From Scedosporium boydii (lineage: Eukaryota > Ascomycota > Sordariomycetes > Microascales > Microascaceae): a stretch of DNA of 64,000 bases. Below the pieces are notes generated by a model that worked only from the letters and a program-made list of their open reading frames with translations, searched no databases and had not been told where the DNA came from. The stretch spans positions 62,001 through 126,000 of the forward strand of contig NJFT01000058.1 in the NCBI GenBank assembly GCA_002221725.1. The letters are read 5' to 3'. The stretch's first letter is position 1; every line of letters begins with the position of its first letter. Shown here in pieces: positions 22,822-34,894 of the stretch. The translations under genes and the position numbers were made by a program.

Positions 22822-25236
22822 CTATACATCCCTTTCTGCCCAGGACTGGATAATCCCCGCGTTGCTCTCCTCGTACACTTTCAGCTCCACCTCACCATCT
22901 TTGATGAACGTGTTTGCCTGTACAAACTTCCATCGAGGCTCCGGTTTTGAGCACACGATTTGCCTCCACTCCTCGTATACACCCGAGACGGCAGAAAGAT
23001 CCTCGTACAACGCTCGGCAGGAGTCGACGTCGGCGATGCAACGCCAGACGTGCAGGCGGCAGAGGAGTCTTCCCAGGGCGGGTTTCCCGTGCGATATAAT
23101 CTTGGAGCGATCAACGTGGACAATAAGGTTCTGGGCATTGCCGTCCTGCTCGATAGTTAGCACGCCGCCTCCGTCGATCACGAGGTGCTTGAGAATGACG
23201 AAATGGCCCTAAGGTAATTATGTTAACATGGGAGAGGTGGGGAAAAAAGAGGTATTGGGCTTGAGATGAATATTATGACTTACCCTTTTGTGAGCCTCGC
23301 CCCACGTCTGGTCTTTCACATTAAAGTGCTCAAGTGCCTGGAGGCCTTCAACTCCTATCTGGATATACGTGTTATAAGTGACTACACGAGATCAGTAAGA
23401 AACTAGAATATGACCGCGGTTACAACACTAATACGGCCAGGGGCGAGTTACTGACGATCGTCCGCGGTGACGCTGCTGTTTTCGTCGTAACCGAAGATGG
23501 ATAAAAGTTCTTTGCTGTCCATGAGGTACTCCGAAATCAAGGTCGCGCGGCATTCCTCTACAGAGGGCGCAATGTCTTGGAACACACTCGTCCAGGTCTG
23601 GCCAGGTCGGTACCACGATCGGATCGGTTCGTTGGTGAGAGGGTTGAGCGGCGGATTATTGCTGTCAAAATTGAATTGTCCAGGCGCACTCTCGCTCAGG
23701 AGCTTTCCAGCACCGTGTCCAATCAACTCGTGGACGGCGGTGGTGATGAACCTCACAATATGGGCGCAGGTCCTGAAGCTCTCGACCTCTCGGGGATCGA
23801 CATAGTGGCAAGGGCTCGTTGGGCTGTGGTTGGTGCTCATACGGTTGGCAATTACGACATTTTTAAAGCCTCTCGTCTCTCGAATGTCATTGTACTACCA
23901 TTGAAGGTCAGTTGGCGGTTGCAACATTTCAATCAGGGGTTTTCTAGACTCACATTGGGTAGATTTGCTGCCTCCCAAACCACGCTCGCGCAGAATGCGA
24001 GAGCTGCTAGCGTTAGGGGTTTAAAATAACACTGATACCTTAACCAACATACCGTGAACACTCGTAAACTCAGGGGCCTCGAACAGAGCCTTCTCAAATG
24101 GCCCTTTGCCCTTGTTGTCCCCATCAACGGCCCAAGGGAGCAAGCGGATGAAGGTGGAGGACTTTTCCACAAACTCCCTCAGTTGCACTGTCTCACCCGG
24201 ATCGGAAATACAGACGACGCCTTCCCATTCGGCACGGACCCCGTAGGGATCGCGGTACGGCTCAACAAAACCAATCATATTTTCAACAGTCGGGGATCTG
24301 TCGGCCACCCACGCCTTTTGGGACTCGCGGAACGCTTGAAGACTCCCGGTTCGAAAGCTCCTAATGTAATCGTCAAGTACTTGGATTTGTCGGTCGTTAG
24401 CTGCGTAGTTCCTGGCTTCCTCCAGCTCGAAGCACACTTTGGAGAGTTCCTGGGAATGGTCTCCTTGCACCACTCGTACGACACCGTCTAGGTCGCCAGA
24501 GCGTTTCAATTCGAATACGCCGTCGGCATCTCCCGAAGCTTGAAGGATATGATATGCGAATTTTCCGTTGTCAACAATTTTTCTGAGCCTGGTATTCTCC
24601 GGCTCGAGGGAGTGACTGCTCATGACGCTAGACACCAGGGTAATCTCCTGCCGGGTAATGCGCTCACTTCCCGGGTAGTAGCTCGAGATGGTATCATTGC
24701 CGGGAAATCCTAGACTATAGGGTGGCGTGGAGAATATCGCGTCGACGGTATCCGAAAGAAGATTCGTAGCTGCCGCAGAAATAGCGGCAATCTTCCATAG
24801 GCTCTCTCGGGAGAGTTCGGGCACGATCTTTTGATTACCTTCGCCCTGGCACCGCCCACAAGCATCAGCAGACCTGTCACAATCAGGCGGTATGAAATGC
24901 TCGAACCGTAAGAGGAAGACCTACGTAATAGTTGCCAAGGTCGCAAAGGAATAACGCAGCATATTCTAAGAAGGCCTCCAGCTCGTCTTCGGTAATGCCG
25001 CAACGGTCAGTCAATGAGTGCCATTGCCCTTCGCAAGATCTGTGGATCTGCAAAATCAGCTCAAATATCGAGATGGATTCCGGTGACGTTTGCCGCATGA
25101 TTATTCTGCTGCCATGCCAGGCCGCCCGGGATAAGTGATGCGCGTAGAGCTTGTCCCGACTTGAGAGGCGGTGAAAAGTTGCCTCAATTTCCAGTTGATG
25201 TACGGCCGCTCTAGGCCGAGAGCTGTCCCTCTTCAT
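22822..25236 (-). CDS. Dipeptidyl peptidase III (M49 metallopeptidase)
   Basis: Six exons fit exactly: 24925-25236, 24053-24845, 23954-24003, 23456-23894, 23284-23381 and 22822-23208, giving 692 residues, the normal size of the family. The zinc site is complete: HELIGHG at about residues 440-446 supplies two His ligands, and EECRA near 498 supplies the Glu. The conserved order of blocks around it is kept (WEAANLPNYNDIRE, ARFVIL-like HFVILKHL, and SxxNSSVTADD before the last domain). DPP III removes dipeptides from the N-terminus of oligopeptides in the cytosol. No signal peptide is present, which fits. The splice junction after exon 4 uses a less common GTCAGT donor. No cluster partner is evident. 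Confidence 0.93.
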
Positions 25237-26437
25237 GGCAGTTTTTTTTTTGGCACTGCGGCTGAGGGATGGTTTGCCTGGCGGGGTCAGGATGGTAACG
25301 GGATGGGGGTTCGTGGTTTGTAGGAGTTAAGATCTACTGCCAACATTGAAGTATTGCCATGAAGACTCGACGAGCCAGCAGAACTGTGAAAAGCATTCCT
25401 TATGTCACGTGCATTTCTCAATGGACCTTCCCGAAGTAATAGAGCCAAGGGAAGGAACGGGCCTGGAGGAAAGCCTTGCTACACATCGAAATGTCTAGGG
25501 GAGGGCGATCAGATAGAAGTACATGCCTACCGAGTATACTTCTAGAAGGAGGGCGAACACAATGTCCGATGACCCAATAGATACCTACTTAAGAGGCATG
25601 AAGGGCTTCGGTTGTCTCGGATTCAGGGTTCGAAATGGGGGGGAAGGAAGATCAAAGTGATGTGCTTGCAGAGAGCAACTAAGGAGGAAGTGGTATATCT
25701 TGGGACTTTAGGGATGGCGGGCGGGCAGTCGGTGCACCTCCCGAAATCCTACCCCTATTATTCGACCAAATGCTTCAATAAAGAAATAGACCGGTCCGTA
25801 GGTTCCTTTGAACAGAGTCAGGGAATACGAGCGTCGAGTGACCACATCATAGAGCCTCATTTACAAGAAGTAGCCGAGTACTATGGTCAGATCAGGCTGT
25901 GGCACTGGCACCCGCGACGCGTGAGAGACGCGTGATACATCAACCTGTGCTGCAGGACACAATCTGTTGCACGACTGTCAAAGCCAATGATGTTACAGAT
26001 AAATAGAGGCGACCGGTCTGCACGGCCCCGTAATTCGTGCGTGTCCTCCGGGTTCTGTAATTATTAGACAATCCATGTACCGTCGACGGGATGGGTACTT
26101 CAAAATTGCGTCTTAGCTGTCTCATTAACACAGATTTAGGCAACTTTTCACTTTCACCACTCTGGACTGAAAGGTAGCCCAAGACAATTTCTTCTTCTTC
26201 TTCTTCTTCAGTGATATTGACGGCTACCTAATCGAATGACAAAATGAGTGTTCCTCCAAGGCAATGTCTTCTTGCTTGTAGCCAGCCTTCGGGCACCTAA
26301 AATAATAATATCCTCACAAGGAGTCTTGATCGAGGCGGTGCTCCGGGGTAGCTCAAGTTTTCAAGAACGCGGGCTACAGCATAGTAAGCATATTAACCGA
26401 TTAGTGAAGGTGAGGCATGGGTGAATGTAGTGATCTC
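25237..26437. other. Intergenic region with a TTC microsatellite
   Basis: No gene supported. A run of about seven TTC units sits near 26188-26209. The region upstream of the peptidase start at 25236 is its likely promoter; a T-rich run is at 25243-25251. Confidence 0.45.
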
Positions 26438-26659
26438 TTACCGGACTGGTCTTTCTTTCTCTTGGCCCAAATTGACATCTGCGCGAGGATACAGGGCCAC
26501 GGTACCGTGTGTACTCTTACCCGGTCCAGTACCATCGCCCTCATCATCACCCTTATTACTGCAAAAGATTGCAGATGTAGAGCTGCGGTTGGCATCGAGC
26601 TTATCAGCCCAGTATTTCCATGGCTGTTTTAGGTTCTGCTGTTCAGCTTCACTTGGCAT
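26438..26659 (-). CDS. Small unrecognised protein (tentative)
   Basis: From the ATG at 26659 the frame reads MPSEAEQQNLKQPWKYWADK and continues hydrophilic for about 73 codons. The composition is protein-like, and a GTAAGAG donor directly follows GTCCG near 26442, so a second exon to the left is possible. I do not recognise the family. Confidence 0.3.
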   Translation of the reverse strand: MPSEAEQQNLKQPWKYWADKLDANRSSTSAIFCSNKGDDEGDGTGPGKSTHGTVALYPRADVNLGQEKERPVR

Positions 26660-27205
26660 CTTGTTTATCGAGCAACGAGACCTGGTCTGTATTCCGTATT
26701 TCACAGTGTTGCTGTAAGTGTATGGGGACGAAGGGCGTGTGTGAGACAGCGGAGCGGGACTCAGACGAGATGAGCAAGACCAAGGGGGAAGGGGAGAAGG
26801 GCTGATTAAGTAGTATTTTGGAATCTGCCTGCCCAATTTTGCACAGGCCGACTTTGGTTCCAATCTATGAGTTGGTCTAGGGCAAGTACTCACAATCAGG
26901 ATCGTGGAAGAGTGGGTGGGGGAGCATGGAATAAGACTGGCTGTGTGCGATATCCTGAGGCATTTTAGACGTATTCGGTGAGGCGCCTGTCAATAATGTG
27001 ATTGATGCATCATTCATGTTCGTATGAAGCAACGCCGCAGGCTGTACCAATACCGGGTAGGTAGCGAGGTGGCCCCGTGGTCCGATCTAAACTGAATATC
27101 CTACCCCTCCTAACAACTAGCCACTCCTGCTCCGAATTGATGTTCAGCCAGGGCTGGACTCCTCTCCTCCTTTTGATTACACCAAATACGCTTTCATTTG
27201 CAGCC

Positions 27206-28234
27206 ATGGAGACGACAATGCATTACATCGCCCGAAGCCTCATCTTCGAGACTGAGAAGGCATTTGATACAGACTTTCCGGTGGACAACATAGAAGGCGC
27301 CCGCGGCACCAATCACACGACTGACGCCCGCACAGTCATCGTTCACCCTATCCAAGATCCCACTTACTGGGACCTCGACATTCATGGGTTTTGCATCCTC
27401 AAGGAAAGGACACACCTCGATTCCCAGGACGCATTTTCAAGAAAACGAGAGGTCCAGAAAGACTATTGGTTTGAAATCGAGGCCATCCTCCATGAGGCGT
27501 TCCCTCGGTACTCAAGGATAGAGAGCTATGATTGCACTGTCTGTTCATATGATTTCTGTTCCATCTATTTTCTTGTTGACTTTGTCCTGTTCTTCCTGCT
27601 AAGAAGGCAAAATCCATAGATTCGTAAACGAGACGCGGACTTTCCCAAGATAACACGACTTTACGTTGATTATGAACAGCCAGCAACAAGACCTCACAGC
27701 GACTGTTCTCACAGAGGTGCTTACATGAACCTTGAGCACGCTTTTCCGCGGCAGAACCAGTTCTGGGAGGGCAAGGATTTTGATATCTTGAAGTTCGTAT
27801 ATGCTTTGCCAATGGAGAAGCCAATCTCTACTGACTTGTAACCTCAGCGTTTGGCGTCCCTTGGTTGGACCTTGTGATGACTGGCCTCTCGCATTGTGTG
27901 ACTGGACAACCATCGATACCGAAGCCGACATCCTGCTGAACGACGCCTTGAGACGCGACCGAGTCGACGAGAACTCTCTGCTTCACTTCAACCCGGCCCA
28001 TAGATGGCATTACATTGACAAGCAGGGTGCGGATGACCTCCTTGTCTTTCGAAACGCGGATTCCACGGGAAAGCGGGCCCGTAAGTGTCAAGGTGGCCCT
28101 GTCTGAGGCGGTTACTTTCTTCCTGCTCACGAGTGAAATAACCACCAGGCGGCTTTCATTGCTCGGTGCCCAATCCAAACGCGACCTCTCAGCCACGGCA
28201 GAGCGTCGAGGTCAGGCTCGTTGCGTTCTACTGA
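27206..28234 (+). CDS. CmcJ/NvfI/AsaB-type enzyme (GA4-desaturase-like family)
   Basis: Four exons, 27206-27538, 27620-27792, 27848-28080 and 28149-28234, give exactly 274 residues. The family order is clear: an N-terminal block ending in DTDFPVDNIEGARGTN, then DIHGFCILKERTH, RIESYDCTIRKRDADFP, YVDYEQPATRPHSD with the conserved His/Asp, ILNVWRPLVGPCDDWPLALCDW, an acidic stretch, WHYIDKQGADDLLVFRNADS, GFHCSVPNP and a C-terminal SVEVRLVAFY. Members are small enzymes related to the isomerase NvfI, Aspergillus AsaB and the CmcJ methyltransferase partner, often found in secondary-metabolite clusters. The Fe-binding His-x-Asp arrangement suggests an oxygenase- or isomerase-like active site, but the reaction here is unknown. 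No other pathway gene is adjacent. Confidence 0.85.
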
Positions 28235-28690
28235 TTTGGGTAAAATACCGACGGCCATTCGAGATCTGACAATGACATTTTTTTCCCCTTCGTGTCTTTC
28301 ATTAATCTCGACTTCGCTTTCACGCATGTACCTGAGAACAGTCCAGAACACCTGCCATTGATGTGCTTTGATCTGATTGTTCCTGGAGAGGCAAGTAGCA
28401 GAAACAAGTGTCAGTTTAACCCGGATGGAAGTGACTCTGAAGTGGTTCGTGTAATACCGAGTTGCGGTTAGATGAAGTTGTTTTTCTTCATATACTAGGG
28501 CTGTCAGTCTGGCAGGTGATTAAGATCGCCCCTAAGTAGCAAGGTCCGGTTAAGTCTAAACTACACCAATCATCCCACGGGGCATGTTACTCTAAGTCTA
28601 AGCCGACAAGTACTTTGCGCTCTAAAATGAAATATCCTCGATGGATCTCGTCTGTCTAAACTCCTGGGTTGCCTGGCCTGGGATGTATCA

Positions 28691-30351
28691 CTATTGTCTG
28701 GTGTATCCGGCCCCTGGACTAGCATAAAATAGCTGACCGGCGGCCAAACCCACTTGAACAGCGGAGAGTATGAGGGACAATCCGCCCACGCATAAAACAG
28801 CCCAAAAGGTATACCATTGGAGAGGATTCCTCCGATCGCGCCAGAGGTCCCGCACCCGGCTTGGCTGTTGCCTCAAGCTATAGCGCTGAAGGACCAGCAG
28901 TCGATTGCCAAAGACTGGAAAGTCATGTCGAGCAGAATAGGTGTCGGATTCCGAGATGGAACCGTCAACGTCGAGAATGTACGGGGGAAATATACTCGGC
29001 GGCAAGCTGCTGCTTCGACTGTCAAACTTGAAGAAGCGCTGCCAAACGCTACGCGACAGGTTGGCCGTGCAAATTGCATACAGGAAAGGATCATCCTCTC
29101 CCTTCTTTCCAGCCTCGGCCAGCAGCACTCTGGCAAGGTCCCTCGATCGGGACGATTGGCCGAAAAGCAAACGGTAGGACAGGAGTACCTCGCGATGTAC
29201 TGTTGCAGGGTCGTCTCGTGGGCTGTCAGCAAATACGTCCCCAGGAACAGGGAATAATTCCTTCGTAATTCTGCGGAGAGAGAAAAGAGTTAATATGGGT
29301 TCTCGTATCAGGTCGGTATAAAGCGACGAAAGCACTTACTCCCTCAATAGCCGTTGATATGCCCCACGGCCTATGATGGTCGCGACGCAAAAAGTAGGCA
29401 AACGGAAAACGTGAAGAATGCGTGCGGACCGATCAAAGCGTAGATGGTCGATGAGCGTGTTCACCCACTCGATTCGAACGTGGCCAATCTTGTGCAGCGT
29501 AAAGTAGTTCAAGCTCGACTCATACAGAACATCCTGGTCCGCGGGACCGTAATGTGACGTCGCATCAGCTTCCCGTGATTGGGGTTGCGGTCTAAAGTCG
29601 CGGAACATTTTGGCGACAGGTCTTCTTCCGCCTTGAGACGACCGCTCTACCGTACCGACCTGAGCAGAGAAGGAGGGCTGCATGTTCGCCTGTGTGGTAT
29701 TAGAAGCGCCCTGGGCAATGGTTGGTCTCAAGACCATAGATGTCCAGCAGAGTGAAGCGAATATGCAAGTGATGACTTGGTGCTTCTCCGAAGGATCTAC
29801 TTCTCCTAGCCGAGAGTGTCTCACGAGCATTTGATAGATCTTTTCGAGACTGACGTCACCCTCTTGAAGCTCCCCAACAGCCCTAATAACAGCTATGCAA
29901 AACTGCCAGCAGTTATCTCGACTATCAGGAACCAGACGATTGATAACACCGAGGCCCGGTGCGTCATCACCTGAAACCAATTCACGAAACGATTCCTCCA
30001 TTTGGTCGCACACGGCATAAAGACCCGGCCACCCTGAAATCGCCTCATCAGACAGGCCAAATAATGATCGAATCATCTCGTCACGAAAATTTGTTGTATC
30101 GTCGTCTGTATCCCGCAAGTCCCTCCCGCGGATGCTGAGAGAGTGCCACGTTCTTCGTCTCTGTACCATATGTCCCTATTATATGTGACGTGAGACGAAG
30201 TAGACCAAAGCTCGACCCTTCAAGAATAGAAAATAAGGTGCGTGCATAAAGCTGGAAGAGAGTGTCTTACCTCACCTGCATTATTTGTTGGCCGGGTTGA
30301 ACCTCTCCGGCCTTGGCGTTCCAGGCCAGTTTCCACGTCGATTTCATTCAT
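28691..30351 (-). CDS. Conserved fungal membrane protein of unknown function
   Basis: Three exons, 30271-30351, 29340-30175 and 28691-29270 (introns 95 and 69 nt), give 498 residues. I recognise the pattern from many ascomycete proteins without known function: LNYFTLHKIGHVRIEWV with a following EFDRS-like block, ITKELFPVPGDVF, VLLSYRLLFGQ, DFPVFGNRLLVLQRY, and DLWRDRRNPLQWYTFWAVL leading into one strong membrane helix (VGGLSLILSAVQVGLAAGQ) near the C-terminus. The bulk is hydrophilic and helical, so the topology is probably a large soluble part anchored by a tail. These proteins occur in variable, lineage-specific regions. The start at 30351 comes from a short first exon joined in frame. Confidence 0.7.
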
Positions 30352-30657
30352 CTGGAACTCTGGATTCAAGCGAGCTGTTGGTGGTGGAATTCTGTCTTAG
30401 CTTTACTAGAAGGGAGAATAAATGTCTCGATTTAAAAAGATTCAACACTCCTCCCCAATGAAATAGATGCCCGACAACACATCAGTAGGCGTGGTTCGCC
30501 TGTGAGAAGTGATGGCAGGATTTACTTGTATTCTCTGGATCTAGGGCCTGCGGATGTACCTTCGTGTAAAAGTGACAAGCGAAAGCACCGAGACATGGCT
30601 TGGCTGTTGCATATTCGAAGGTAGGGCGTGGCGGACTTTGCTAATTACTACTGCACT

Positions 30658-30722
30658 TGTCCATTCCATATCCATCCCATGTCCATCCACTATCCATCCA
30701 TGCCTGGCCATGTCCATCCAAT
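30658..30722. repeat. Imperfect CCAT-rich tandem repeat
   Basis: Repeated TCCATC/CCATG units (for example CCATCCCATGTCCATCCAC) in the intergenic stretch between two divergent genes. Simple-sequence expansion; it may be length-variable. Confidence 0.6.
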
Positions 30723-31055
30723 CAGGCCGGTTCCCCAGGTGCTGGTGCCACGACCTTCGCCGATTAAGGGGTGTCCGGAAGCCTCTTTGAAAGTGCTCCT
30801 TAAAAGTGCAGAATAATAAAAGGCAGTGCATCTCAGCAAAAGGCAAGCCCCGCATCTCTGGCCATCTCTTTTCTATATACCTCAATCTCTCTAGCTTGAA
30901 TTGCATCTGTCCCCCTTCCAACCGCTTAGTATCTAATTCGTTATAAACGTAAAAACGGTTCCATATATACGAATATCAAATGATACGCCAAGGGAAGTAA
31001 CCTCTGGTTCCTTACGCGGAGTAGGCTACTTACGAACTCCCACTTGGTAGACAAC

Positions 31056-34000
31056 ATGAATACCGATGAATTGTAAGCTCAAGACTCTGGATTCTTAATT
31101 CTATGTTCTCACGCTTTATAGGGAAGGATATTTCCTAGGGCACTGGGAGGAAATAGTTGGAAAGTGCATGAGGTCACCTGGTCTTGATCCCGATGATCGG
31201 GAGCGTATTCTCAATGGCAGCGACTGGAAAGATCTCCACGCCAACCTTTCTTCCTGCGGCGATTATGCAGCATCACTGCCTCCCCACATAATCCTTCAAA
31301 TTAAGCCGGAGCTAGAGCATATCAGCACCTTCGCCAAGTTCTTCGAAAGTCGCTTAGCCCCTAACCTAGATTCCGGCTTCCTACGGGGCATTATCGGGAT
31401 CCTAATACAGGTCAGAAGATGGCTAACGTATATGATGATCTCACAAGCGGCTAACTTGGATTGCCAGACGACATTTGGCAATGAGGAGGCGGGGGTGCGA
31501 ATTCCTCGCATGATCCGGTCGATTGCCTACAAGGCAGAAACCTTCAATTCGTTATGTGAACAGTTCAGTCCGTCACAAGAGTTGGCCAACTCGGTCAAGG
31601 AAGCGTGTTTTAAGATGCAGGTTCAAATTATGGAATTCTTCGTCGAGGCAATTGAAATCATCCGTGGCGAGCACTTGAAGTGCAAAGAGGAAGGTGAGTA
31701 CTAGTCCGCAAGACGTAACGTTAACCGCGTTTCTAAATATTAGGAGCTAGGTGTAAATACGGATGACCTGTGGGCAATTCTTGAAATGCGGTATACCGAA
31801 ATGAATCAAGAACTATTGGAGAATCTTCGACGTGTAGAGAGGAGGGTCGAAACCGACGCGTTACTGCGAAGCCAAGTCCTATCCCCTGGAGACGACCTGC
31901 AGTCTCCTGCGCAGGCTTTCCGCTGCTTGCTGCTACCGAAGGCCAAGACGCCCTTGTTTGATCGTGTTGATGTTTTCAAAAAGATAGATGAGGCCTTAGG
32001 AAAAGCGGACTCGCTGTTTTCGTCGGTGGCTTTATACGGCCTTGCTGGAGTTGGTAAGAGTGCGGTCGCTTCTACCTATGTCGAAAGGATGGCGGAAGAA
32101 AACCAGGTCGATGTAGTTCTTTGGGCACACTCCGAAACAAGTGAAGCTCTCAGGCAGAGTTTCACGGATATTGCAATGAAATTAAAGCTTCCGGAGGCCA
32201 AGCCGCAAGAACCAGACAACAACCTACTACTTGTTCACGATTGGTTTCTGACAACCGGTAAGTTGATCGTTTCGGGAACCAGATTCGTCTTCTCGTTAAC
32301 CATCTTGAGTTTTCATGTAGACTCGCGGTGGATCGTCGTATTCGACAATGCCGAATCGGAAAAGCTACTGGCCCCGTACTGGCCAGGCGCAAGCCATGGA
32401 AAAGCCATCATCACGACCAGAAACCACAAGCTGGCGTTTAGACCCGCCAGCCAAGGCTTCGAAATCCGTTCTTGGGATTCGCCTGATGGTGCGAACTTTC
32501 TTTTGTTCCTTTTGAAGCAGAATATCGGCCGTGATACTGAAGCAGAGATTAAATCCGCCATGCAACTCTCGGAGATATTGAGCGGGCACGCACTGGCCAT
32601 TCAACACATGGCTGGGCTCATCCACGGTCGATCATTCTCAATCGCCGACTTCATGAATCACTATCTGAAGAACCCCAGGCGCATTCATAAACCGGGCGAG
32701 AAGAACCCTGCCAGGAGATCCGAACTCGAAATGCTGTGGGAGTACTCATTTGAGTCGCTCAGAAATAGAAGTGGCTTCTTACTACTTGGTATAATGTCTT
32801 ATTTAATGCCCGATAACATACCACAATTCATCTTCGAGATAGAGCCAACTCAAGATGGCAGCCTTGCTCATCTGGACTTTCTTTTTGACGAGTTTGAGTA
32901 TGCCCTCTCGATATCTACCATGAAATCCGCCTCACTAACTTGGACAAACAGCCTGGCCGACGCTGTTGAGAGTTTGCTTTCTTTGTCGCTGGTTCACAAA
33001 AATCGTGACACGCGCGTCTTTTCAATACACCGCATGGTGCAACAGTACTTTAGGTACCATCTCACTGCGGCAGAACGACAGACCACTTTCGATGATGCGG
33101 TGGCAATTGTGTATCAGGCGTTCCCGAAACAGGATAACATGAAAGCCCAACTATACGAACAATGGACACAATGCAATAGATATGTCCAACACGTTCTTTA
33201 TTTGAAGAGCCATTTCCGCCTTGAGCGGAAGTTGAACCCGGACTTCAAAGCGACATGGCGATTCTGCGAATTACTCAAAGAGTGCCAAAGGTATAACTTG
33301 ACGACTACTCCTTGGCTCAGACTCTTTCCCTCTTTACCTCTCTCTCTTGTTTTCTTCTTTCTTTCTTTTTTCTTTCATTTTCTCCAACGCTCACGAGAAC
33401 ATCCTAGGTACATGTACGAATCGAATGCGTTACAAGATCTCCGAGAGCTTTGCGAGTGTAATCTGATTGCTGCCAACGCACTGGGCGATGGGGATAGGAC
33501 GACTGACCTGGTTGCAGTGATTTATTCGCACCAAGCGAACTTGGAAGAGAGCCTAGGCAACCCACTAAAGGCAATTGAGCTAAATAAGAAAGGTTACGAG
33601 ATGCGACTCTGCGAAACTGAATTAAAGCAGGGCCTCCTTGCCGGCTTCGAGAGCAACCTGGGCTATAATTACAACACCGCTAATGACCACATGTCTGCGC
33701 TCCAGTGGTTTCACAAGGCCCGTGATCGGTGGTATCAGTGGATGGCCGACCAGGGCAAAGAGCCGGATTGGCCAACTCACATGAAGGCAAACACAGCGCG
33801 CTGTTTCGTCTATCTTGACAACCTCGCAGAGGCACGTCGGATTCTTGATGTATGCATCCCTGAGTTCAAGGTGGCAGCGCCGCTAAACTGGGGCATGCTG
33901 GCCTAGTGAGTTTACATCGAATGTTTACTGTGCTTCAACAGGTCATTTGAGCTCCCTACTAATTCGGCAAAGTGCCTACCACATTCTCGGTACATTAGAA

Positions 34001-34513
34001 AGACGCGAGTCGAAGGCCCATGGCAGGAGTGGCAACGCCAAACTAAGCGTGCAAAAGCTCGAGTTGGCCGAGGCCCATTTCATGGAGGCCCAGAATATCT
34101 GGCTCAAAGGAGACAATTCTCGCCACCACCCATTTAACGGAGGGTGCATGCACGGAATAGGCATATGCTGCCTGGAGCAGGGGAAGATCGAAGCTGCCAT
34201 GTGAGTCCAGGGTTCTCTCAACTTGCCTCGTCTGATCTGATTCTTGATATCGTCTAATACGTCCTATTTCCCCAGCAAACACTTGCGTGACTCGTGCGAA
34301 ATTACAAAGCGTTACAGCGATACCATGCCTATAGAGCACGGGCGTTGTCTGTTCAAGCTGTCCGAGGCCCTGCTTCAAAGTGAGCAAGACGATGATGAAG
34401 AGGCCAGACGGCTGAGATCTGAAGCCGAAGAGCTTCTGAAGAGGAGAAGATCGGACACAAGCCACATAGTAGATGCTTCGTTCGATGATCTGATTCCTAT
34501 ATTTTGGAGGTAG
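31056..34513 (+). CDS. Fungal NLR: helical N-domain, NB-ARC, TPR
   Basis: Seven exons (31056-31072, 31122-31693, 31751-32257, 32321-33290, 33408-33905, 33973-34200, 34276-34513) give exactly 1009 residues. Residues 1-240 are helical and unrecognised, the position of a signalling domain in fungal STAND proteins. The nucleotide-binding part has a P-loop (GLAGVGKSAVA), a Walker B (WIVVFDNAE), the ITTRNHK sensor motif and a GHALAIQHMAG block like the GLPLA region. A winged-helix-like part (FSIHRMVQQYFRY) follows. The C-terminal 350 residues carry TPR-like repeats (LEESLGNPLKAIELNKKGYEM, ALQWFHKARDRWYQ, LAEAHFMEAQNIW), typical NLR recognition arrays. Such proteins control non-self recognition and cell death. 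The 63-nt intron between P-loop and Walker B is in frame with no stop, so retention would insert 21 residues. Confidence 0.88.
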
Positions 34514-34894
34514 TCTTCAATAGGAACGACACTTGACGTCATGGCTCAGGTAAAGTTTATTGAACGAGGTGATACTAAATGATTTCCTCTAATAGGGGCC
34601 TGGACTATGAGTCTAAACTGGAGGAGCTTCCATAGTATAGCGGAGTATCACCACCGGGAGAGCGCCAAATAGAGTGGGCATCAGAAATATGTGATTTACA
34701 ACCCAGAACATTGATACTATGTGTTCGCCAGTCCTGTTCGTATCACTTGACGCCTCGTCGGATCGAGAGGAAACACAAATCGAACGGAACTTCTACTACA
34801 ATGAGAAATGAGTCTTGAAATCTTCCCTGCCCTCTAAATAGTGTGCTACGCTAGCTCACGTCATCTTTCAGAGCGGGAGTTGCTTCTCATAATA

